From Chamaecrista fasciculata (Eukaryota > Streptophyta > Magnoliopsida > Fabales > Fabaceae), in assembly GCA_003254925.1 (NCBI GenBank), contig QANZ01029687.1, positions 136,085 through 200,084 of the forward strand: 64,000 nucleotides of DNA, in the 5' to 3' direction. Under the pieces are notes generated by a model that saw nothing but the letters and a program-made list of their open reading frames with translations, ran no database searches and was not told the DNA's origin. Position 1 is the first letter of the stretch. Each line of letters starts with the position of its first letter. The position numbers and the translations under genes were made by a program. Of this stretch, positions 36,301 through 45,900 are shown piece by piece.

Positions 36301-37618
36301 CTTAATGACGAACCTCTTTTTGGATAAAAGAAAATTCATTAGTCATTACTGTCAAATCGTGTTCTCGATTGAAATCTTTTCTTGAGCATTTTGAGTGCGA
36401 TTTGAGTGAGGTTTCAGTGAGGATTGAAGTTTCTTGGTGAGTTCTTGAGTTACCCGGCGATTTCCGTCCGTTTCCCGGAGAGATTGTGGAGTTTTCCAGC
36501 GGGTGTTAAAGTTTCTACGTTTCTTCAGTTTAGTCCCTACGTTTTCTATTTCTTCCATTTTTTTCACCTTTTTGGTCCCTTTCCTGGAATATTCATGGAG
36601 TAGGGACTAAATAGGAACGTTTGGAAGAGTTCTAGAATATTTTGCAAACTTTTTTTGTGAGCTAGGGACTAAAATGAAGGAAGTTTGAAGGTTTCTGGAC
36701 TTATCTGCAGTTTGTGAGCTAGGGACTAAAATAAGAGGAAGAGGATTTGAGAAAAAAAAAAAAAAAGTCAGGTTCACCGTTATTTTTAACAGCCAAAACC
36801 ACCTAGACCCCATTTTGCAAACGGCGTAAACCTCAGGCCCCAATTTGAAACTTTTCAAACCACATGTACCCTATCTGAAACGGGGCCAAACCACAGGACC
36901 CTATTTTGTAATTTACCCTAAAATAATATATAACAAAAAATGTAAATGAGCTTTCATGTAAGCAGTAGTCCAACTCACAAATCTATTGCTTACGCGAACT
37001 TCAGAATCCTACACTAGAAATGACAATCCGCATTTGTTCAATAGTCTGAAAGATCTTTTGGAATCATTATCATAATTGACTTGGAGACTTCCCTCTATGT
37101 TGTGTTGTAGAGTGTTGCAAAGGTGGGCGTCACATGTTCTACACGGTGAACATAATATCTGGAGGTATGATCTTTCTTTATGTTCTTTCGCTATGTCACG
37201 ATAAGTGAATCTCTTGTTCTCTGTTTTCAAAATTTTCCAATGGTACAACTGTTTTTGTTAGAACCTTCACTTTTACATTATTGTTACTCAATTTGATCTT
37301 ACAATGGCCAAATACAGAGCTATGATTTTGTACATTGCTGCTGGTGCACTACAAGAGGCATTGGCAGCGCTTCGGGAGGCTCAACTACCTGACACAGCTG
37401 CAATGTTCATTCTTGCTTGCCGTGAAATCCATGCCGACTTAATCACCAAATCAGGTAATACAGATAATGAACCAAATTCTTGTGTCCAGGATAAGCTGCT
37501 AGACTTGCCTGGGTTAGATCCACAGAATGAAGATGTGATTGCAGTTGGTGAATACTTTGGGCAATATCAAAGAAAATTGGTGCATCTATGCATGGACTCG
37601 CAGCCATTCTCTGACTAA
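23208..37618 (+). CDS. WDR11: WD40-repeat protein, WDR11 homologue
   Basis: Twenty coding exons: 23208-24190, 25388-25826, 26637-26724, 26841-27022, 27157-27293, 27547-27613, 28278-28437, 28539-28641, 29823-29898, 29966-30172, 30659-30819, 31857-31962, 32744-32948, 33035-33318, 33441-33562, 34149-34293, 34630-34722, 35041-35114, 37111-37164 and 37318-37618. All phases join, giving about 1328 aa, close to the size I recall for the Arabidopsis homologue. Exon 1 begins MSIQKDPWNSTMLPGPPSRN and carries two WD-type blades after a low-complexity Pro/Ser stretch. Later exons add more blades (GNIRWWDVTTGQSSSF; HRDGVRRIKFSP). The C-terminal third is alpha-helical (AMILYIAAGALQEALAAL). In animals WDR11 forms a complex with FAM91A1 that tethers vesicles at the trans-Golgi; a similar role here is inferred. 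Introns hold antisense copia fossils, a micro-insertion and a Pack-MULE. No break is seen in the coding exons. Confidence 0.93.
24301..24332. repeat. (TA)n microsatellite in WDR11 intron 1
   Basis: An uninterrupted run of alternating T and A, about 16 dinucleotides, 110 bp past the exon 1 donor. Confidence 0.9.
26035..26420 (-). mobile_element. Copia (Ty1) fossil fragment in WDR11 intron 2
   Basis: On the minus strand, part of a Ty1/copia reverse transcriptase is recognisable (ETFALVAKMNTLRVLLSLLA; LDWKLHQ). It is followed by a polyprotein tail and an LTR-edge-like sequence at about 26100-26180. It is internally shortened and broken. It lies antisense to the host gene, and no full LTR pair remains. 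Probably old. Confidence 0.75.
28720..28985 (-). mobile_element. Copia (Ty1) fossil: polyprotein end, polypurine tract and LTR part
   Basis: On the minus strand a KLGMVDIYSPAL-like copia polyprotein end (about 28905-28950) is followed by the purine tract TTTAGGGGGAGTG and a probable 3' LTR beginning TGTTGAATCCC, running down toward 28720. Only this end of the element is left in WDR11 intron 8. It is broken and antisense to the gene. Confidence 0.65.
29051..29095 (-). mobile_element. Micro-insertion: L1-type tail remnant in WDR11 intron 8
   Basis: TTACATATATTTTAG (29051-29065) and TTACATATATTATAG (29081-29095), with one mismatch, bracket 15 nt. On the minus strand these read TTTCGGCC followed by an A run. 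The same type as those at 1889, 19137, 19289 and 52449. Confidence 0.55.
30955..31435 (-). mobile_element. Copia (Ty1) fossil in WDR11 intron 11
   Basis: On the minus strand a copia polyprotein end (about 31090-31140, LGMCDVYAPT-like) is followed by a purine tract and an LTR-like stretch with a TATAAATA box near 30995. It shares 'aagtaattacataggtat' and 'taggaaatat' with the fossil in the next intron. It is broken and old. Confidence 0.6.
32040..32505 (-). mobile_element. Copia (Ty1) fossil in WDR11 intron 12
   Basis: On the minus strand KKHTEIDWYFIKERLIDG (about 32285-32340) matches the end of the copia RNase H region. It is followed by a shortened polyprotein end and an LTR-like stretch related to that at 30955. 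Antisense to the host gene, broken, with no intact LTR pair. Confidence 0.7.
35458..36918 (-). mobile_element. Pack-MULE (non-autonomous Mutator-like element) in WDR11 intron 18
   Basis: A 1461 bp element. The perfect 9 bp target duplication TAAAATAAT lies at 35449-35457 and 36919-36927. Terminal inverted repeats of about 330 bp (35458-35786 and 36589-36918) start GGGTAAATTACAAAATAGGG and are nearly identical, so the insertion is recent. It has no transposase. The 800 bp between the arms is host-derived: a VPS24 5' UTR, exon 1 and part of exon 2 on the minus strand, plus an unidentified stretch at about 36250-36588. It is antisense to WDR11 and enlarges that intron to 2.0 kb without touching the splice sites. 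Confidence 0.93.
35818..36054 (-). pseudogene. VPS24: Captured VPS24 (CHMP3, ESCRT-III) exon 1 and partial exon 2
   Basis: Exon 1 (35946-36054) encodes 36 codons starting MEKVMNILKPKP and ending RDWQRKLRQECRNIERQIR, the conserved N terminus of plant VPS24. A GT donor follows in the expected phase. After an 80 bp remnant of intron 1 comes an AG acceptor and a piece of exon 2 (about 35818-35863) that continues in frame: D, then IQREEKNVQKAIKDA. Homology then stops and the TIR begins. VPS24 is an ESCRT-III subunit that remodels endosomal membranes. Here only its first basic helix is present. Upstream (36055-36250), sequence with the look of the VPS24 5' UTR was taken along. Both exon pieces are open and unmutated as far as I can see. 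Whether it is transcribed is unknown. Confidence 0.9.
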
Positions 37619-37731
37619 ATATATGGCTTCTCGAAATTGATTCATTCGTCTTTTATATTCATTGACCAGTGGATTAACCACTCCCAGCTCAACAAGAAGT
37701 CATGTTCTTGGTCCTGCCTGCTATCCCTAAA

Positions 37732-37880
37732 GCTATGTTTGGATAAGGTAATTTAAGGGAGGAAAGTAATTTTTGGAAGTGATTGAATTACTTTTTTTAA
37801 AATTTTGATATGTTTGAAAGAACAATTACCTCTAAAAGTGACTTTTCCCGCTTAAATTATTTCATCCAAACACAACATAA
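37732..37880. mobile_element. Small MITE in the WDR11 3' region
   Basis: The ends GCTATGTTTGGATAAGGTAA and (inverted) TTATGTTGTGTTTGGATGAA pair over about 30 bp, then the core pairs loosely. It is about 150 bp. It starts 114 bp after the WDR11 stop codon, so it may be part of the 3' UTR. The target duplication is not certain. Confidence 0.55.
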
Positions 37881-39904
37881 GGTCTTTTCAGTACGTGATT
37901 GTTGCCAAAAGTGTATGCTGGGCATTATGGTAAATGAATGACCAAGAGCAACTAGGAATTAATATACCAGTCTTAATGCAATTATTCTGATTGGTTATAG
38001 TGAAAAAAAAAATTCCATATGGCTTTTCATCTAGACAATACAAGCATGTGAATGATGAATCAAATGAGCTCTAAAAGCTCCTGTGTAATTTTATTTCTGC
38101 ATCTGATTATTTGTAGTTTTGTATGGTGTTTGTATTGATAGGGATGTTGAACATAATGAATAATTGTAAAATTATCCATTTTTATTTGAATATCAATAAC
38201 ATATTGTTTATTTTGAAATTGGTCTGGCCAATTGAGTCTGTGCTTTTCGAAATAGTTCATTTTTCAGAATAATGAACATTTTAATTATTAATTTGATATT
38301 TTAAACCTAGTGAGATAAAGGACAATTTGATGACTAGCATTTCGATTGCTTTAGCTTTTTTCTCGAATTGTCTCAATAATTTTCTCACCATTCGCCTTAA
38401 TTATCACATCATCTCCAACATTAAATTCATGTCCACCTCAATGAATGTTAACTCTTGAGAAGTTGAGGGAGAAAATCTTCTATAGTGCTACTATAGTAAT
38501 GCAAAGAGAGATATGAATAATTAAAGAGAGAAATTACAAGTCTTATTAAACTTCTCTTTAACTGTTTCTTTTTTTTTTTTCTCCGCACTTCAACGAAGAT
38601 CGTATCCATACAACTTTGCACATCTCAACAAATATAATCTGTTCAGTGCAGTAGACTCATAATATTGCCGAATAGTTTGTATTGCATCAGCTATTTGATT
38701 TTCACTATGTTCACCTCCTCATCCTCATTATCTTCATGGTCCACATGACTGGAGCAAGATTCGTCAAAAGATGACCCCAAAAGAAATAGAATCTAACGCA
38801 TCCATAACGTATTCTTCATCAATTGTAAACTATTCCATGTGTGGAGTATGAGTACGAAGTTTTTCCACCTATTGGATCTATGCCTCCCGATCACTTAATA
38901 GGAAGGACGTAGGATGCATCAAACTCAAGTTAATACATACTTCGAAGAGGGGGAAGTACTAATTTGAGAATGTTGCATGACCTCATTAACAAATTTGTAC
39001 GTGTTTCGAACCAGCCTCTCCTTAACTTGGGGGTATTAATTCAATGTTCAAATCAAATTGGTTTGTTACTCTACCACACCTATATTTCTCTAAACATTAA
39101 CAAATATACTAGATGGCAAATCATAACTAACACGCGAAACTCATCAACTATTCGGACAGATTAAAAATAAAATAAACATAAAAGATATATTTTTCTTTAA
39201 ACAATTTGTTATCTTTGTCAAAACTCTCAGATTTCTTCAACTCTCAAAACACACAAAGTTCCTTTACAACTCACATTTTCTAACACACCTAAGAATCTTA
39301 TTCACACACAGCTTCTGCAACTCTCACTCTCACATGACACTGTACAGACCAAACTAATTTAAAAAACACTGCTTAGATTCACTATATTATAAAAGTTAAC
39401 CCTTTTTGGTTCAACCCTCAATTACAATGTGGTGGCTTTCGTTTACATTTCTCAGTCGAAACTGAGTCCTATTTTTTTATTATTTGCCACACTAACTGTA
39501 ACCCTGATTGTTTATAGCAACCTTGCTGAACCACTTTATATACGAAACAAGATCAACTGCATACCATTATAGATAAGGGGAGGAAGAGAGTATGAATCCC
39601 AGAAAAATAAAAGGAAAGCATGTAAATGAGACTACAAAAATTACCTCACTTTACACATTTGCTAATTGCTACACAGTCAATTATATGAATGGTAGACAGT
39701 TAAATAAACTAGTTATTAGAGAAAGGGGACAACTCACCCCATGATTAGATGAACTTACAAGATATTTTTCCCGCTTAAAAACAAACATATACATACATAC
39801 ATTTATATATAAATATATATTTTATGTATGTATGTATAATGGAAACGAAAAGACAAAATAAATGGTTTTCTCTCCTTCGCAGCATGCTTCCAATCTTAGA
39901 CACC
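37881..39904. other. Intergenic DNA between WDR11 and TOP1 (convergent 3' ends)
   Basis: The two genes converge here, so both 3' UTRs end in this region. The minus strand at about 38640-38830 reads like a short decayed coding stretch (EEYVMDALDSISF; NQIADAIQTIRQYYEST) that I cannot assign. TOP1's 3' UTR probably lies at 39600-39904. A (TATG)n run is near 39790-39840. Confidence 0.45.
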
Positions 39905-42900
39905 TCAGAATCTGAAGTCAGGATCCACATCCATTGCCCAAGCAAATTTTGCCAGCAGAGATTTGTTGAAAATCTGAGTATTGCAGGGAAGGCAACAGAT
40001 TATTAATTTATATAAATAAGCCAGAAAACTGAGTATACATCCAATCGAGCTTCACATTTATACTAGCAAGATTCTCATCACCAGCCATCAGTAACGAACC
40101 CACTCTAAAACATGCTTGACTGCTATTTTATTATCAGTTGGATTATAACTGCTGAAAACCATACTTCCCACTTATTTCTAGTCCAATTCTTAAACTGAAA
40201 ACACAACAGACAATTACCATTTAAATAAGCTACTAGAAATAGATGGGTGAAGCCAGCACCTTTTCAATGGGAACCTCATGCCGCTTGCACCAGGCAACTG
40301 TAATCCTGGGATCAAGGTAGTTTATCTTGGATGTGCCTAAAGCCACAGTTTTTAGATCCTCTTTTGTCTTCATATCACGTTGCATTTTTTCAACCTTTGC
40401 ATTCGTTTGAGCTATCTTTTTCTCTAGCCTGTATGTTAAATAAGTCCCCATCATGGATCATATAGAAGAGACATGTACCTTAGCCCCCCTGAAGAAAAAG
40501 TAATGTAATGCTCAAGAATGTTGAAAAACAATATTACGCTTCAGGAGTTAAATTTCTTTTTTGCTTTCCATCTGCACTCTTTAGAGGGGGCTTCCCTTTC
40601 CTCGCCCTTTCCAAATCTACTTTCAGCTCCTTCAGAACATCCTACAAAAGCAAGTCAACTTCCATTACATGTTCTTCAGCCATGAGTCCACAACCCAAGA
40701 CCGTTCTACATCTACTTCCACCAAAAAATTCACAAGGCTGAGCTTCAAATGGATACTTTCTTTACCTGAAGTTCATCAATCTTTTCATTTAACCTTGACA
40801 TCTGTGCACTGTGAGATTTTGAAACACTACGCTGATGATTACAAATGATTGCAACCTTCCATGGAAAAGCCAATCATCCCATTACAACTTAGACAGCAAA
40901 GAGATAATTTAAAGAAACAATATTATTAGTATACAAAAAGCAATCAGACAACTCACCTGCTTGTTTGCATGCTGGTAAACAACAATCTTTTCTGCAACAT
41001 CTCCATCTTTTGTTTCTTTATTCAACTGTTATCACATAATCACAGATATATTACAATGAAATGCCTAAAGAAAAGAATAAAAGGAAACCATTTTAATAGT
41101 TGTCCAGGAAAAAATATGTCAAGGATCACTTCAACAAGAAGCTAAGGATGTTAGAAGATTAAGACTGGTTTTATTATTATTTCTGATATGCCACCCTCAG
41201 ACACAAGAGCCCAATGAGCCTGTATCATGGAGAAAGCATATTTGCATCTTGTGTTCTGTTGTATGGATCAAACTTTTGATTACAAGGTCACAGTGGGTTT
41301 GATACCATATCAAGGACCACTTCATTTTTAAATCTTAAGCTATTAAGAGGAGACATAAAATAGACTTTATTTATATCTCAAACAATAACCTTGCTCATGA
41401 TTAGCTAATTGAGAAATAGTATATGTTTGCCTTGGGGCATTATAGCATATAGGGTATAGCACAATATACATATATATTGCCAAAGACAAAAATATGGTTA
41501 AAAATCAGATGTTATAGAAAATGTAGAAGTTATAAATAATGAGGTTGGGAAGTTAAGTTTTATAAGTTATAAGGCAAAAGTACTATTGGTGCCCCCAAAG
41601 TATACGGTCATTTTTAGTTGTAGCCCCAAAGTTTTTTTTGGGTCAATTGTACCCCCAAAGTATGGAGCCAGTTTCAGTTATACCTCTAAAGTTTTTATTA
41701 GTCAATTATATCCCCAATGTTTCACATTTGAGTCAATTTTACCCCCAAAAACACCCCAATTTGGGGATACAATTGACACAAAAGAAAAGATTGGAGGTAC
41801 AATTGATACAAGAAAGAAAAAAATGAGGGTATAATTGACTCAAAAAAACTTTGCGGGTATAACTGAAACTGACCCCATACTTTGGGGGTACAATTGATAA
41901 AAAAAAAAAAAAAACTTTAAGAGTACAAATGAAAATGACCGCATACTTTGGGAGCACTAAGAGTACTTTTGCCTAAGTTATAATTATTTTTCTAAAATTC
42001 TTCTGTGGTTTATAACATCATGATTTTTTTAGGACAACCAGAAAAGGTCCAAAACACAAGTGTGTGTATATATATTTATTAGTTTTAATGCCAAGCAATA
42101 ACAGAAAAATAAAATTAAGGTACATAAAAGCATAGTAGCATACCAAAAATATACTGATAGATTAACCATTTTCAAGAAATTGAAGTTTCAGAACTTGAAG
42201 GTCAAAGCAGTTTTTACCATATCATCCAATGTGATAGATGCATTATATGTACGGAACACTTTTGCTGTTAGGCCAGGCATGAGTTCTTTCAGATGCGCAT
42301 TTAATTTACTTGTATCCAGCTTGTCAAAAAGATCATCAACAGGTCGTTTATCTGAACATTAAGAAATACAGATACTTCACAAACTTGGTCTCATAAAAGA
42401 GATATCATAAAATTGAAAAGTAATTTCTTACTTTTTTGGAATTTTAATATTGCATTATAAACACCAAGCTCCACTTCAACTGTATTTTCATATCTGATCG
42501 AATCTTTACCAAGGAAGTTAAACTGCATTAATCCAAGCAAAATAACACAGGTCACTAATAGGATTAAACATGCCCTAAAAATTAGTCTTTTAATTATTTA
42601 GTCCTTCAAGGATCACTCTTCTCTCAATATGGTCCTCCAAAAATAGAGCCACTCAATTTAGTCCCTCAAATTTTATCAAATCAAAATGATTCCTCTGTTA
42701 AGTCCCCCAATTAATATAACAGTTCATATGGCCATTATGTCATGAACTGAAATTGTCCAGGTGACACTCCAAAACAGTGTTGTTCAATCAAATTCATTCA
42801 AAAAAATATTTTGAAATCACTTGGCTGCGCAAAATTTGCCTCAACAACGATGTTGTAAGGAAAAATGTCATAAAGAGAAATTTAGGTCACAAGTTAACAG

Positions 42901-45900
42901 CCATGTGGAATTCTACTTATTCATTGAAGGAAATTTCCCCCAAGGGCAAAATTTAAAAAAGAGTAAACTTCTGGGGATTAAATTATTAATTTACTCAAAA
43001 AATGAAAAATTTGAACTTTGGAAGCCCTAAAAAAACTAAGGATCTAAAAATCTCCCTCTTAGGAACCTGAATACCTGCAACTTGTTGGGGGGTTCTGCCA
43101 TTACATTCTCCACTTTTAATGTGCAACAACCAACAGTATCAGCTTCATCATCGTCCTAAGGACAGATAACCGAAGAATATTTGAAAGATAAATGCTGATC
43201 TTGTTATGAGACAGAATAAAATCAAAGGTATACATTAAATAACAATGGTAAACGAGAGCAAAATCAAAGAAACGAAGATATTAGAACATTCAGAATGCAA
43301 ATTTTTAAAATTGATTTACAAAGAACAAAAACTAAACTTGCAAAAAAGTGATTGAGAAACGCACAAAATAAACTTAGCCAAAGAGTAAATTTGCCTAACT
43401 TAAATTGTGAGACTAACAAGCCTAGATACTCAGATGAAAGATTTCTCCACCACAGTAAAAGTCATTAAAGTTTAAATACCTATAAGAAACAAAAATGACC
43501 ATGTAATATAGAAGAAAAACTTGTCTTATAGTATTTTTATTGCAGGCTTTGATAATAGAGCCTTAGGATAGTATTTAAGTAGGTAAAGGTCTGAGAAAGA
43601 CAAGAAAATATAAGCACAAAAACAACTTATTATACTTTCACTTTGTATTAGGAACCATAAGTGATGAATGATTTTCCTTTCCCTTTTACAGAATTTGTAA
43701 TAAACTATGCTTTCACGCCAGTGTGAGTACAGTGATAACAAATAAGATTGACCAAGTACCCTACAAAAAGTATACCTTCTCATTACCAGCCCTAAGAGCC
43801 AGTTTATCAATAAGATAAGTAGCAACAGCTACTTGCTGCTTTGTAATATCCTTACTGGTAAAATCTTTTGTGTATGCAGCTCTAATGTTAGCTATATAAT
43901 CCTGCATATACAGATAAAAAGATCTAGATCAAATAAACAGACTCCTTTAAATGTCATTATAAAAACCATTAATGGAAAAACATACATAAAACTTTTCTAA
44001 AAAAAAGGAACCTTCAACATCCTAGCTTTCTCATACTTTTCCTTGTCGCTCTGCCCCTTCAAGGAGCTACTAGCTGCTAGAAACACATACTTGAATAACT
44101 TTGGATTGATTGGATCACTCCAGAAAGCTAACCATGTAACCGTATTATCATGCCTTATTTCCCCCCAGCTGCCAAGGTTACACAACTTAATGCTGAATAA
44201 AGTAACTAACAGAGGAGGAAAAGAAAAGAAAAACATTTGGCATTGAACTAGAAAGTAGAGGGACTTTCTCAAAGATATTCTACGGGAAGATTGGGAATAA
44301 TCATACCTTTCACCGAGAATAGGACATTCAGGAATTGGGGCATCTTTTCCAATATTGATGGTAATATCACTTGGACCAATGCGTCTTTTCAATTTTCCCA
44401 TCTAATAACAGTTAATAGCCCAAAAACATTATTAACTGCAGAAAGCTATTCAAAGTTCTTAGTGGATCCTTAAACTGAAAAAAATCCTAACTTATATTGC
44501 CAGACAAGTAACAAGTACAACAACAACCTTGGGATGCTCTCCACGGCCTCGGAACAATCCAGGTGGTTCAACTCTAAAATTTCCAACCTAAAATAATTTA
44601 GGTGACAAATTAATCACAATTTCAATATCCCCCAATGAACCATTAGAAATTAACAGTTGTTATAGAGAAGATTGATAACTTCTAGCAGGCAAAAAGGAAA
44701 GTTGAGATAATTAAAAGTGAAACTATACTTGCAGTTAATAGATAATTAAAATATTTAACTTTCAAAAAGAAAGTTGTGATATGAAAATAAATAAGACAAT
44801 TCTATAACAAAGAACTTGATTCAAGATAAAAGGAACAAATTACAAAGGACGACAAGATGTTCTGTTTCATAGAAAAAGAAGAGGCTGAAAGATAAAGTAA
44901 CTTTAATACTACTGGGGAAAACTACAGTCGGAGCTAATATCAGACAAAGCCACCAGTTAAAAGCAATTTTTGGACAAAGACCGTACAAAAGCCAAAAACA
45001 CAACACAATTCTATACAAAAGAAGCAAAATGGCATGCTCCAAAATATGAGGGCACATAATGATTTAGATAAAAAGCCACGTTTCAAGGAATTTCAAAGTG
45101 GGTAGGCAGAAGATTCCCTTCCCTCATTTGTTTCCCACCTACATTAATCACTTGTGTCTTCCTAGCTATGCTTCTTCAAGAAATACTTTGTTGGACCCAC
45201 ATCATTATACAAGAAAATTAACTATAAATAATAGCAAAACAAAAGTTATTCACACCAAAATGACATGGTATCATTCTACTGCCACCAAGTAATTAATTTC
45301 TCAAAGTATTTTAGAATAAACCATTTCCCCAATTGTTTCAATACAGGTGTGCACAAGCAATTATATGGAAGGAGAGTCCCAAAGAAAAATTGAAACAATC
45401 TTTACAATACCAGCCATTCGACAAGATAACTAGCAAAAACAGTACAGAAGCAGATATCTGAACATCTAATTATTAAATTTACATGTAAATGTATGTGAAA
45501 GAAAATAACTGGTCTGGATTGCATTTGTGAAACAAAGAAGGTCTGCTTTGATCACCTACAAAATAGACCACTACAGCATCGCGTGAGGATGGGGATAAAG
45601 GGCTGCCTAGAAATCCAACTTTATGGCCTTAAATCTAAATGATCCTAGAGAAAAGCTACGTCATGTTAAGCTAACAAAAACTTCATTACAAATGAATGGG
45701 TTGATCACATCATGCTGCACTTCTCATGACAGATTCTGAGGCAGGATTATATAGGACTTTTAGAAAACCTTACAGGTGCAAGCCAGGTTTCACTTTAACC
45801 AGGTAAAAACGAAGATAATGTTCAGAGGCAATTATCAGTTATTTTATGGCATCACATAGTTTAATACTCTTTGTTAATGTAGAAGAGTCTCAAAACAGGG

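Noticed and set aside
37304-37317. ATG at 37304 as start of a separate small gene (MAKYRAM...)
   Set aside because: An acceptor (AAATACAG) at 37317 puts the sequence in phase with the upstream WDR11 exon, so this is the last WDR11 exon and the ATG is intronic.
42560-43070. A transposon in the TOP1 intron before exon 8
   Set aside because: Phrases such as 'tttagtccctcaaatttt' suggest foldback arms, but I could not find the matching opposite end or a target repeat.
44821-45057. Minus-strand open frame in a TOP1 intron as LINE or gene remnant
   Set aside because: No domain recognised; low-complexity hydrophobic translation. Could be decayed repeat, but not supportable.
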